A DNA stretch of 64,000 nucleotides, from the NCBI GenBank assembly GCA_902825965.1, contig CADEDA010000004.1, positions 171,498 through 235,497 of the forward strand, given 5' to 3'. Under the pieces are notes generated by a model. It searched no databases, was not told the DNA's origin, and worked only from the letters and a program-made list of their open reading frames with translations. The stretch is from an uncultured Gemmatimonadota bacterium (GTDB lineage Bacteria > Gemmatimonadota > Gemmatimonadetes > Gemmatimonadales > Gemmatimonadaceae). Within the stretch, counting starts at the first letter, position 1. Each line of letters starts with the position of its first letter. Shown here piece by piece: positions 1 through 7,592 of this stretch. The translations under genes were made by a program, and so were the position numbers.

Positions 1-713
1 GGCAGGCCCGCCTCGTGCAGCAACTGCAGCGTGTACCAGGCCGAGAGCATCTGCGTGGCGGCGGGCTTCCAGAGCACCGTGTTGCCCATCATCGCGGGCG
101 CGCCGCAGAGGTTGCCGCCGATCGCGGTGAAGTTGAACGGCGTCACCGCGTAGACGAACCCCTCCAGCGCGCGGTACTCGCTCTGGTTCCACATCCCCGG
201 CGGCGACACCGGCTGCTCGTGATAGAGCTCCTGGGCGAAGTGCGCGTTGAAGCGGAAGAAGTCCACCATCTCGCAGGCGGCGTCGATCTCCGACTGGAAG
301 ACGGTCTTCGACTGCCCGAGCATCGTCGCGGCGTTGAGCGTGTCGCGCCAGGGGCCGGCGAGCAGGTCGGCCGCCTTCAGGAACACCGCGGCGCGGGCCT
401 CCCACGGCGTCTCCGACCACTCGCGCCAGGCGCGCTGCCCGTCGGCGATCGCCGCGCGCACGTCGTCGGCGGTGGCCTTGTGCCAGGTGGCGGTGACGTG
501 GCCGTGCTTGTGCGGCGACACCGCCTGCATGCGCTCGCCGCTGCGGATCTCCTTGCCGCCGATCACCACGGGGATGTCGGGGCACTCGGCCTCCATCGCG
601 GCGAGACGCGCCTTGAGGCTCGCGCGCTCGGCCGAGCCCGGGGCGTAGGCGCGGATGGGGTCGTTCACGACCGGAGGGAGTCGGCGGGCGGCGCTGGGCG
701 AGAAGGACGTCAT
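1..713 (-). CDS. pruA: L-glutamate gamma-semialdehyde (P5C) dehydrogenase, N-terminal part
   Basis: Only the first ~237 residues are in the window; the gene runs off the left edge. It oxidises glutamate-5-semialdehyde (from proline breakdown) to glutamate with NAD in the cytoplasm. The reading starts at the ATG whose complement is at 711-713 and contains the aldehyde dehydrogenase N-terminal domain; around residue 145 the stretch GQSKTVFQSEIDAACE followed by FFRFN is typical of the ALDH4/PruA branch, and VTPFNFTAIGGN followed by GNTVLWKPA is the cofactor-binding region. The catalytic Cys and Glu lie beyond the edge. It is divergent from the lipoprotein gene at 778. No proline dehydrogenase gene is visible here. 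Family assignment is confident; the stand-alone (non-fused) state cannot be confirmed. Confidence 0.9.
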   Translation of the reverse strand, partial: MTSFSPSAARRLPPVVNDPIRAYAPGSAERASLKARLAAMEAECPDIPVVIGGKEIRSGERMQAVSPHKHGHVTATWHKATADDVRAAIADGQRAWREWSETPWEARAAVFLKAADLLAGPWRDTLNAATMLGQSKTVFQSEIDAACEMVDFFRFNAHFAQELYHEQPVSPPGMWNQSEYRALEGFVYAVTPFNFTAIGGNLCGAPAMMGNTVLWKPAATQMLSAWYTLQLLHEAGL

Positions 714-777
714 CGGGATCTCAGGCAAGTGGTGGACGCGGTGGAAATCTAATCGCGTGCCGGGTGATACTTCAGGC

Positions 778-1593
778 ATGCCATCGTCCGTGTCGTCACG
801 CGTCGTGTCCGCTGCCGCCCTCCTGTCCCTCTGCGCGGGCTGCATCCCGGTGCCGGTGACCTGGGACGAGGGACTCACGCGGGCGAGTGGCGTGGTGGCC
901 GACTCGCTGCGCCTCGTGCTGGCGGACACCGGCGCGGCGACGCTGCAGCCGCTCTGGACGCCGCCGCAGTGGCCGGAGGAGCCGTCGGTCTGCGTGGCGT
1001 CGCGCCGGGCCGCGCAGGGCAGCGACGGCGCGGCGTATGCGAGCTGGTTCCGGGTGCGGCCCGACTCCAGCGTGGAGCTGCGCGTGGCGCGTTCCGCCGA
1101 CGGCGGCCACCGCTGGGACACGGCCGTGTTGGTGGATTCCACCGACGTCGGCCGCGCCGGCTGTGCGCGGCCGGTGCCGTACCTCGAGGTGGATGCGTCC
1201 AACGGCTTCGTGCAGCTCGCCTACCACCTCGAGGCGCGGGAGGGCGCCGGCCTGTTCTTCGTGCACTCGATGACGCAGGCCACGTCGTTCGAGAATCCGC
1301 TGCCGATCGTCTACGGCGACCGTCCGTCGTCGGCGGCGATCGCCTCGCGCGGCGACACCGTGGTGGTGGCGTACGAGGATCCCAACAGTCGGCTGCCGCG
1401 GCTGGGACTCGCCCTCTCCCGCACGGCGGGCCATGTTTTCGAAGCACGTCTCCCGGCGAGCGATGCCACCGGCGAGGCCCGCACCCCGCGGGTCGCCGTG
1501 CGCGGGACGCGCCTGGTGCTCGCGTGGACCGCCGCCCAGCGCGGCGGTGTCGCCCCGTACATCGCGTTCCGCTCCGGCACCCTCACCTGGTAG
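778..1593 (+). CDS. BNR/sialidase-like repeat lipoprotein
   Basis: 271-residue exported protein. The N-terminus has a hydrophobic segment ending in SLCAGC, a convincing lipobox, so it is probably a lipid-anchored protein. The rest contains sialidase-like beta-strand repeats, for example RSADGGHRWD (an Asp-box-like SxDGGxxW pattern) and later VVVAYEDPNSRLPRLGLALS. I see no full set of sialidase catalytic residues, so it is more likely a propeller-like binding or structural protein than an enzyme. The ATG at 778 was chosen over upstream starts because it begins the signal peptide directly. The response-regulator gene follows 11 bases downstream, so they may be cotranscribed. Function unknown. 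Confidence 0.7.
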   Translation: MPSSVSSRVVSAAALLSLCAGCIPVPVTWDEGLTRASGVVADSLRLVLADTGAATLQPLWTPPQWPEEPSVCVASRRAAQGSDGAAYASWFRVRPDSSVELRVARSADGGHRWDTAVLVDSTDVGRAGCARPVPYLEVDASNGFVQLAYHLEAREGAGLFFVHSMTQATSFENPLPIVYGDRPSSAAIASRGDTVVVAYEDPNSRLPRLGLALSRTAGHVFEARLPASDATGEARTPRVAVRGTRLVLAWTAAQRGGVAPYIAFRSGTLTW

Positions 1594-1604
1594 GGACCCC
1601 GCAG

Positions 1605-2381
1605 ATGCACCTTCTGCTGGCCGACGACGACGAGTTGATGCGCGGCCTGATCGAGGCGGTGCTGCTCGCGCACGACCACACGGTCGACGCGCACGCCGAC
1701 GGGCGCGCGGTGTGGGAGGCCTTCGAGCGCCAGCCGGCGCAGATGGTGATCCTCGACTGGCAGATGCCCGGCCTCGACGGGCTCGAGGTCTGCCGGCGCG
1801 TGCGCAGCCACCCGCAGGGCAAGGACGCGTACCTGCTCGTCGTCACGGCCCGCAGCGGCATGCGCTCACTCGAGGCGGTGCTCGACGCCGGCGCCGACGA
1901 CTACCTCGGCAAGCCGGTGACGCCCGAGGACATCGCGGCGCGGCTGCGGATCGCCGAGCGCCGGCTCGAGGTGGCGCTCGCGCGGCGCACGGCCGAGGAG
2001 GAGCTGCGGAAGGCGCGCTACCTCGCCGGCATCGGCGAGCTGTCGCTCGCGCTGCAGCACGAGATCAACAACCCGCTCGCGGCGCTGCTCACCAACAGTG
2101 CGCTCATCACGAGCGGGATCCTCTCCGAGGCGGAGAAGGACGAGGGCCTGCGCACCATCGACCAGCAGGCGCGGCGCATCGCCGACGTGGTGCGCCGCCT
2201 GCAGGCGATCGACGACCCGCGCTCGGTGGAGTACGTGAAGGGCCAGCGCATGGTCGACCTGGGCGGCATCTCGCCGATCCCCAAGGGGCACAAACCGGCC
2301 AAGCCGCCGCGGCGCACGCCGCGCGGGACGGATCAGCAGCCGGACAAACCGACACCGGGCGGGACCGAGGGCGAGGGATGA
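1605..2381 (+). CDS. Response regulator receiver fused to a HisKA-like dimerisation domain
   Basis: 258 residues. Residues 1-120 form a receiver domain: acidic DDD at 7-9, phospho-acceptor Asp51 in ILDWQMPG, Thr81 and Lys103 in LGKPVTP. A coiled-coil linker (about 118-140) leads to an H-box-like segment with His152 in LQHEINNPL, which is the hallmark of HisKA dimerisation/phospho-acceptor helices. After this the protein ends in a basic, proline-rich tail; there is no ATP-binding (N, G boxes) domain. It therefore probably acts as a phosphorelay intermediate or needs a partner kinase, which is not visible nearby. The stop overlaps the start of the endonuclease IV gene by four bases, implying translational coupling. 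Confidence 0.85.
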   Translation: MHLLLADDDELMRGLIEAVLLAHDHTVDAHADGRAVWEAFERQPAQMVILDWQMPGLDGLEVCRRVRSHPQGKDAYLLVVTARSGMRSLEAVLDAGADDYLGKPVTPEDIAARLRIAERRLEVALARRTAEEELRKARYLAGIGELSLALQHEINNPLAALLTNSALITSGILSEAEKDEGLRTIDQQARRIADVVRRLQAIDDPRSVEYVKGQRMVDLGGISPIPKGHKPAKPPRRTPRGTDQQPDKPTPGGTEGEG

Positions 2382-3280
2382 CGCGATTGCTGGGAGTGCA
2401 CCCGGCCGACGACGGCGGGCTGCCGATGGCCGTGCGGCGCGCGGCCTCGGCCGGCGCCAAGGCGCTGCAGGTGATGACGGCCAAGCCGACGTTCTACAAC
2501 GAGAAGGTGTCGCTCAAGCCGCCGGCGGCGGCGAAGGTGCACGCGGTGCTCGACGAGGTGGGCATCGCCCGGCGGCACGTGCTCGTGCACGCGGCGTACG
2601 TGCTCAACACCGCGTCGCCCGAGGAGGAGAAGGCGATGCGGGCGCGGGCCGGCCTCGCCAAGGAGCTCGAGCGCAGCACGGTGCTCGAGGCGTACGGCTG
2701 CTGCTTCCACCCCGGCTCGGCCGGCGACAGCGACCCCACCGACGCCGCGGTGCGCGTGGGTGTGACGCTGCGCCACGTGCTGGAGGCGGTGCCGGAGACG
2801 GCCGCGGGCACGCGCGTGCTCATCGAGAACACGGCCGGGGCGGGCCGCACCATGGGGCGCACCGCCGAGGAGATCGCGCTGATGCTCGCGCAGGTGCCGG
2901 CCGCGTTGCGGCACCGCACGGGCTACGGCCTCGACACCTGCCACCTCTTCGCCGCGGGGCACGATATCCACTCGTCGCGCGAGGCACTCACGAATGTGCT
3001 CTCGCACTTCGAGCGCACCATCGGGGAGCCGCCCGCGTTCTTCCACCTGAACGACAGCCAGCATCCGTTCGGCTCGAACAAGGACCGCCACGCACTCGTC
3101 GGGGAGGGCGCACTCGGTGCGGAGCCGTTCCGCTGGCTGCTCGGCGACGCGCGCAGCGCGGGCGTGCCGCTCATCCTCGAGACACCCTCCGAGCGGGAGT
3201 CCGTGGTGGAGGACGACCCGAGCGCCGACCCCGCCGACGCGCGCATGATCACGCTGCTGCAGGGCTTCCTCGCCGAGTGA
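2378..3280 (+). CDS. nfo: Deoxyribonuclease IV (AP endonuclease, TIM barrel)
   Basis: 300 residues, close to the family norm (~280-300). Endonuclease IV cuts DNA 5' of abasic sites in base-excision repair and uses a trinuclear zinc site. Visible zinc-ligand motifs match the family: VHAAYVLN, CCFHPGSA, LIENTAG, GYGLDTCHLFAAGHD, HLNDSQ, followed by DRHALVGEGALG and LILETPS. The ATG overlaps the previous stop as ATGA, so it is coupled to the receiver-HisKA gene, an unusual partner. Downstream there is a gap of about 160 bases holding the promoter of the SWIB gene. Confidence 0.9.
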   Translation: MTRLLGVHPADDGGLPMAVRRAASAGAKALQVMTAKPTFYNEKVSLKPPAAAKVHAVLDEVGIARRHVLVHAAYVLNTASPEEEKAMRARAGLAKELERSTVLEAYGCCFHPGSAGDSDPTDAAVRVGVTLRHVLEAVPETAAGTRVLIENTAGAGRTMGRTAEEIALMLAQVPAALRHRTGYGLDTCHLFAAGHDIHSSREALTNVLSHFERTIGEPPAFFHLNDSQHPFGSNKDRHALVGEGALGAEPFRWLLGDARSAGVPLILETPSERESVVEDDPSADPADARMITLLQGFLAE

Positions 3281-3326
3281 GCCGGAGGGAAATCCGGGGC
3301 GCGCACGGGGGGCCGCCGAGGGGCGT

Positions 3327-3370
3327 CAGAGGGAACGCCCTATTGCGCCAGAGGGAGACTGCCTTACTTT
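3327..3370 (+). promoter_or_regulatory. Candidate promoter with paired CAGAGGGA repeats
   Basis: Upstream of the SWIB gene, TTGCGC (3343-3348) and TACTTT (3365-3370) are 16 bases apart and could be -35 and -10 elements. The octamer CAGAGGGA occurs at 3327-3334 and again at 3349-3356, 22 bases apart (two helical turns); the second copy lies in the promoter spacer. This looks like an operator arrangement, but no regulator is known. Confidence 0.35.
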
Positions 3371-3444
3371 CGAGTGCAGATCGCGCCGTGCTCGACCGGG
3401 CGTAGCACCGCGATCCATCACTTCCTTTCGAGGAGACAGTACGA

Positions 3445-3783
3445 ATGGCTGCCAAGAAGAAGACCGCGAAGAAGGCTGCGAAGAAGGCGGGCAAGAAGCC
3501 GGCGAAGAAGGCCGCGAAGAAGGCCACCAAGCGCAAGCCGAATGCGGCGTTCATGAAGCCGGTGACGCCGAACGAGAAGCTCGCCGCGGTCGTTGGCTCG
3601 ACGCCGATCCCGCGCACGGAGCTCACGAAGAAGCTCTGGGCGTACATCAAGAAGAACGGCCTGCAGGACAAGAAGAACCGCCGCATGATCAACGCGGACG
3701 ACAAGCTCAAGGTCGTCTTCGGCGGCAAGGCGCAGGTCTCGATGTTCGACATGACCAAGCTCGTCTCGAAGAACGTCAAGTAA
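3445..3783 (+). CDS. Histone-H1-like SWIB/MDM2 domain protein
   Basis: 112 residues. Residues 1-31 are almost only Lys, Ala and Thr in AKK-type repeats, like the tails of histone H1 and bacterial Hc1 proteins; residues ~36-112 form a SWIB domain (LAAVVG...RTELTKKLWAYIKKNGLQD...INADDKLKVVFG). Small SWIB proteins with basic tails are known in Chlamydiae and several other phyla and are thought to bind DNA or chromatin-like nucleoids. A strong Shine-Dalgarno GAGGAG sits at about 3431-3436. It is a single-gene transcription unit, bounded by a candidate promoter upstream and a perfect hairpin downstream. Role as nucleoid protein is inference. Confidence 0.85.
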   Translation: MAAKKKTAKKAAKKAGKKPAKKAAKKATKRKPNAAFMKPVTPNEKLAAVVGSTPIPRTELTKKLWAYIKKNGLQDKKNRRMINADDKLKVVFGGKAQVSMFDMTKLVSKNVK

Positions 3784-3808
3784 GCGTTCTCGGTCCTGCC
3801 GTACGCCG

Positions 3809-3836
3809 GAGGGGCGCGCCGATCGGCGCGCCCCTC
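3809..3836. terminator. Perfect 28-base palindrome, probable terminator
   Basis: The sequence from 3809 to 3836 is its own reverse complement (two 12-base arms beginning GAGGGGCGCGCC around GATC). It lies 26 bases after the SWIB stop and is followed by a short T-containing stretch (TCGTATT). Position and strength fit an intrinsic terminator, although the U-tract is weak, as common in GC-rich genomes. Confidence 0.6.
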
Positions 3837-3871
3837 TCGTATTCGGCCCCCCGCCGCGCCAGATTCCTCCC

Positions 3872-4657
3872 ATGGCCGCGAAGCGCTCCCTCAAGAAACC
3901 CGAGAAGTCCACCGTCGCCGCCGCGCGCAAGGGCGGCAGCGTCGTCAACGCGAAGAACGTCTGGGAGGTGACCAAGTCCCTCGCCGGCATCCTCGCCATC
4001 TTCCTCGTCCTCCGCATCTTCCTGATCGAGGCCTACCGCATCCCCTCGGGCTCGATGATCCCGACGATGCTCATCGGCGACTGGCTGTTCGTGAACAAGC
4101 TGCGCTACGGACCGCACATCCCGTTCACGGACGTCAACCTGCCCGGCTACGCCGAGCCGAAGCGCGGCGACATCGTGGTGTTCGTCTCGCCGTACCAGAT
4201 CGAGAACCCGGCCGACCCCACGCCCACGGTCGTCAAGCGCGTCATCGCCGTCGGCGGCGACACCATCCACTCGCGCGCCGGCGTCGTGCACATCAACGGC
4301 CAGCCGCAGCAGCAGGGCTACGCCGTCGCCTCGGGTGCCATGGGGCCGTTGGAGACCCGGGCGATCTTCGACTGGCAGAAGCGCTACCAGCTCGTCACCT
4401 CGCGCTTCGGTCCGCCCCCCTCGGCCCCCACCATCGACGACTTCGGGCCGCTGCTCATCCCCGAGGGCCATTTCTTCATGATGGGCGACAACCGGTACAA
4501 CTCGTACGACAGCCGCTTCTACGGCGTCGTGCCGCGCAAGAACATCCGCGGCCGCCCGCTGTTCGTGTACTACTCGTGGAACGCCGACGACTCCGACCGC
4601 CCGCTGCCCGCGATCACCGACATCCGCTGGTCGCGCCTGGGGACGATCATCCGATGA
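3872..4657 (+). CDS. lepB: Signal peptidase I
   Basis: 261 residues. It cleaves signal peptides from exported proteins at the outer face of the inner membrane. A basic cytoplasmic tail (1-35) precedes one membrane segment (about 38-55). The catalytic Ser61 is in IPSGSMIPT (box B) and Lys122 in VVKRVIAVGGD (box D); box E is MMGDNRYNSYDSR. The tail is longer and more lysine-rich than usual, a feature also of the neighbouring SWIB protein. The stop overlaps the start of the RidA-like gene (ATGA), starting a coupled run of four genes to 7081. Confidence 0.93.
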   Translation: MAAKRSLKKPEKSTVAAARKGGSVVNAKNVWEVTKSLAGILAIFLVLRIFLIEAYRIPSGSMIPTMLIGDWLFVNKLRYGPHIPFTDVNLPGYAEPKRGDIVVFVSPYQIENPADPTPTVVKRVIAVGGDTIHSRAGVVHINGQPQQQGYAVASGAMGPLETRAIFDWQKRYQLVTSRFGPPPSAPTIDDFGPLLIPEGHFFMMGDNRYNSYDSRFYGVVPRKNIRGRPLFVYYSWNADDSDRPLPAITDIRWSRLGTIIR

Positions 4658-5130
4658 GCGGCCCGGCGCGCGCACCCCGGCGGGTACTGGCACCTGCACT
4701 GCTCTCGGCGCTGCTGCTCGTGGCGACGGGCTGCCGCGCCGCGGCGCCGGGCCCGGTGTACCTCACGCCCTTCGGAGCGCCCACGCGGCCCTTCTCGCCC
4801 GCCGTGCGTGTGGGCTCGCTGATCTTCCTCTCCGGGCAGATCGGCACCGACGCCTCCGCCAACGGGGCGGTGGTGCCCGGCGGCATCGAGGCCGAGACGC
4901 GGCAGACGATGGAGAACATCAAGACCGTACTCACCGCCATCGGCTCGTCGATGGACAAGGTGGTGAAGTGCACCGTGATGATGGCCGACATGGCCGAGTG
5001 GGACCGCATGAACGCGGTGTACCGCACCTACTTCACGCCGGGGCGCCTCCCGGCCCGCAGCGCGCTCGGCGCGAACGGACTGGCGCTGAACGCCCGCGTC
5101 GAGATCGAGTGCATCGCCACCGCTGACTGA
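4654..5130 (+). CDS. RidA/YjgF-family protein with lipoprotein signal
   Basis: 158 residues. RidA proteins deaminate reactive enamine/imine intermediates, normally in the cytoplasm. Here the RidA domain (about 40-158, with VRVGSLIFLSGQIGTD, IKTVLTAIGSSMDKVVKCTVMM and LPARSALGANGLALNARVEIECIA) is preceded by a signal segment ending LVATGC, a lipobox. The domain contains the R of the PARSA motif that binds the substrate carboxylate in classical members. So this appears to be an exported, lipid-anchored RidA, an uncommon location. It is coupled by ATGA to lepB and by one base to the next gene. Confidence 0.85.
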   Translation: MSGPARAPRRVLAPALLSALLLVATGCRAAAPGPVYLTPFGAPTRPFSPAVRVGSLIFLSGQIGTDASANGAVVPGGIEAETRQTMENIKTVLTAIGSSMDKVVKCTVMMADMAEWDRMNAVYRTYFTPGRLPARSALGANGLALNARVEIECIATAD

Positions 5131-5627
5131 TGCCGCTCCTGCGCCGCACCACGCTCGTCACGCAGATCGAGGAGCCATCGATCCTGCGCTGGGTGTCGCT
5201 CAACCTCGTGGTGATGGCGCTGCTCACCGGCGGCAGCCTGCGGCTCTACCGCGCGCTCGTGCTGCAATACGGCTGGAGCAACTCCTGGAGCTGGATCGCC
5301 GGCACCTTCTTCGGTGGCGTGGCGTTGCTGTTCCTGATGACCACGCTGCACCTGGGCAACTATCCCGCACGCGCCTGGCTCTGGCGCGCGCCGCTGTTCG
5401 CGCTGCTCGAGTCCCTCACCGAGATCGCCGTGAGCTTCGTGCTCACCCGCATGAGCCTGGAGCGCATCGGGAGCCTCACCGCCACCTACGAGGACTGGCA
5501 GAGCTCGGCCGTCCGCATCGCCACCGTGCGGCTCATCGCCATCCCGCTCTTCGCGCTCGTGCTCGCGTTCGTCTCGACCATCGTCCGGCTCATCCTCCTG
5601 CCGCGGAAGACCGCACCGACGCCATGA
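5130..5627 (+). CDS. Four-helix membrane protein, function unknown
   Basis: 165 residues with roughly four hydrophobic segments (about 22-42, 57-75, 86-106 and 134-155) and a short basic C-terminus. I do not recognise the family. The start overlaps the RidA stop by one base and the stop overlaps the M24 peptidase start by four bases, so it is made together with both. Confidence 0.6.
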   Translation: MPLLRRTTLVTQIEEPSILRWVSLNLVVMALLTGGSLRLYRALVLQYGWSNSWSWIAGTFFGGVALLFLMTTLHLGNYPARAWLWRAPLFALLESLTEIAVSFVLTRMSLERIGSLTATYEDWQSSAVRIATVRLIAIPLFALVLAFVSTIVRLILLPRKTAPTP

Positions 5628-7081
5628 TCCTCGCTCCGTCCCTCCACCGGCGGCTGTCGTTGCCATTCGTGCGGCGTGTCCGCGCCGCCGCCTTGCTGCT
5701 CCTGCTCGCCACCGCGGGTGCCGCCGTGGGCGCCGCCCCGACCGGCCTCGGCGCGCAGGCGCCGCGCCGTCCCTTCGGCACGCTGCGCGAGCAGGCCCTG
5801 CGGCAGCAGCAATGGCTGGACCAGCGCCTGCGCAGCGTGCTGCCCGCGCTCATGCGCAAGCACGGGGTGGATGCCTGGGTCATCCCCATGCGCGAGTACA
5901 ACGAGGACCCGGTGTTCTCGTCGCTGGTCTCGCCCACCACGTTCGCGGCCCGGCGCCGCACCATCTACGTCTTCTTCGACGCCTGCGCCGCCAGCGGCCG
6001 CACGGATCCCGGCGACGGCTCCTGCGTGCAGCGCATCGCCCTCGGCGGCACGTCGCAGGGCGGGCTGTACGAGGCCCGGCGTGCGACCAAGGCCGTCACC
6101 GCCGCCGTGGGTGGCCAGCAGGCCGAACTCTGGGGCGACGAGCAGTGGTCGGTGCTCAAGCAGCTGCTCGAGGAGAAGAACCCGCGCGTGATCGCGATCG
6201 ACGTCTCGCGCACCTTCGCCTTCACCGATGGGCTCACCGCAGGCGAGCGCGACGGCATGACCGAGGCGCTGGGGCCCGCACTCGCCGCGCGCTTCAGGCC
6301 GGCCGAGGCGCTGGCCCTGGAGCTGATCGCCACGCGGGTGCCCGACGAGGTCGCGTTCTACGCCAAGCTGCAGGAGCTTGTGTGGGAACTGACGCAGCGC
6401 ATGTTCTCCGCCGAGGTGGTGAAGCCCGGGGTCTCGCGCACCAGCGACCTCGTGTGGTGGTGGCGGCAGCAGGTGAACGACCTCGGCCTCGGGACCTGGT
6501 TCCAGCCGAGCGTGAGCGTGCAGCGGCGCGGCGCGACGGCGGCGCAGCTCGGGGAGGACCCGGTGATCCAGCGCGGCGACGTGCTGCACTGCGACGTCGG
6601 CATCACGGCCCTCGGCCTCAACACCGACACGCAGCACAACGGCTACGTGCTGCTCGCCGGCGAGACCGACGCCCCGGCCGGCCTCACGGCCGCCCTGCGC
6701 GCGACGAACCGGCTGCAGGACATCGTGATGGAGGAGCTGCGCGCCGGCCGCACCGGCAACGAGGTGCTGGCCGCCTCGCTGCAGCGCATGAGGGCCGCGG
6801 GCATCGACGGCACCATCTACTCGCATCCGATCGGCAAGCACGGCCACGGCGCGGGTCCGCTCGTGGGGCTCTGGGACTACCAGGATGGCGTCCCCGGCCG
6901 CGGCGACGCGCGCGTGATCGCGAACATGTGGTACTCGATCGAACTGCAGTCGACGTCGCGTGTGCCCGAGTGGGGCGGTCAGCCCGTGCGCATGGCCCAG
7001 GAGGAGGATGCCGTGATCGGCGCCGACGGCCGGCCCACGTGGGCGATCAAGCGACAGGACCGGTTGTTCCTCATCAAGTGA
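5624..7081 (+). CDS. Exported M24-family metallopeptidase (Xaa-Pro aminopeptidase-like)
   Basis: 485 residues. A signal peptide (about 1-45, ending GAQA) is followed by an N-terminal creatinase-like domain and a pita-bread M24 domain. Metal-site motifs are seen: HCDVGITALGLNTDTQHNG (Asp ligands; the second is NTDTQ), HPIGKHGHG (His) and the two glutamates in YSIELQS and MAQEEDAV. The family removes N-terminal residues before proline, but periplasmic members such as this have poorly known substrates. It is the last of four overlapping genes from lepB. The GroES-like gene begins next. Confidence 0.85.
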   Translation: MILAPSLHRRLSLPFVRRVRAAALLLLLATAGAAVGAAPTGLGAQAPRRPFGTLREQALRQQQWLDQRLRSVLPALMRKHGVDAWVIPMREYNEDPVFSSLVSPTTFAARRRTIYVFFDACAASGRTDPGDGSCVQRIALGGTSQGGLYEARRATKAVTAAVGGQQAELWGDEQWSVLKQLLEEKNPRVIAIDVSRTFAFTDGLTAGERDGMTEALGPALAARFRPAEALALELIATRVPDEVAFYAKLQELVWELTQRMFSAEVVKPGVSRTSDLVWWWRQQVNDLGLGTWFQPSVSVQRRGATAAQLGEDPVIQRGDVLHCDVGITALGLNTDTQHNGYVLLAGETDAPAGLTAALRATNRLQDIVMEELRAGRTGNEVLAASLQRMRAAGIDGTIYSHPIGKHGHGAGPLVGLWDYQDGVPGRGDARVIANMWYSIELQSTSRVPEWGGQPVRMAQEEDAVIGADGRPTWAIKRQDRLFLIK

Positions 7082-7098
7082 CCGAACGAGGCAGCGGC

Positions 7099-7458
7099 AT
7101 GCGGAAAGGACGGAAGGAGTTGTTGATCGTCGGTGATCGGGTGCTCATCAAGCTCGAGGACGGCGAGGAGCGCACGAAGGTGGGCCTGTACCTCCCCGCC
7201 ACGGCGGTGGAGAGCCAGGCCGTGCAGGGCGGCACCATCGTCGCCACCGGGCCCGGACAGCCGTTGCCCGAGGTGGGCGACCACCTCGATGAGCCGTGGC
7301 GGATCGGGTCGATGAAGGAGACGAAGTTCATCCCGATGCAGGCGCAGGTAGGCGACTATGCACTGTTCTTCCGGAAGGCGGCGGTGGAGATCACGTTCGA
7401 GAACGAGCGGTACCTGGTGGTGCCCCAGGCAGCCATCCTCGCGCTGTCGCGCGAATAG
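7099..7458 (+). CDS. GroES-like co-chaperonin paralogue
   Basis: 119 residues, slightly longer than GroES (~97). The fold signature is present: LLIVGDRVLIKLED near the start, a mobile-loop equivalent ERTKVGLYLP, GTIVATGPGQP, then VGDYALFFRKAAVEI and YLVVPQAAILAL at the end. An insertion of about 15 residues (HLDEPWRIGSMKETKF) sits between the two halves. There is no groEL nearby, so this is likely a divergent second GroES rather than the housekeeping one. The ATG at 7099 is preferred; a GTG at 7078 overlapping the peptidase stop would add seven residues. Confidence 0.75.
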   Translation: MRKGRKELLIVGDRVLIKLEDGEERTKVGLYLPATAVESQAVQGGTIVATGPGQPLPEVGDHLDEPWRIGSMKETKFIPMQAQVGDYALFFRKAAVEITFENERYLVVPQAAILALSRE

Positions 7459-7469
7459 GAGCGCGGAGC

Positions 7470-7592
7470 GAGGGGGAGGGGGAAGGGGAAGGCCCAGGGA
7501 GAGAGCGGAGGGCGGAACCTCACCCTTCACCACTGTATTCTTCCGGTACCACCATTCACCATCCAGCATCCACCATCCAACCTCCACCATCC
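7470..7592. repeat. Intergenic heptamer-repeat element 1 (G-arm then C-arm)
   Basis: Between the GroES-like and bacilliredoxin genes. Positions 7470-7516 are almost purely purine (GAGGGGGAGGGGGA...). Positions 7548-7592 are C-rich and built from about six seven-base units (ATTCACC, ATCCAGC, ATCCACC, ATCCAAC, CTCCACC). The C-arm ends one base before the bacilliredoxin ATG, so it would form its mRNA leader. Same design as four other elements in this window. Confidence 0.7.

Noticed and set aside
655-777. Longer start of the BNR-like lipoprotein
   Set aside because: Adds residues that overlap the divergent pruA start and hide the signal peptide.
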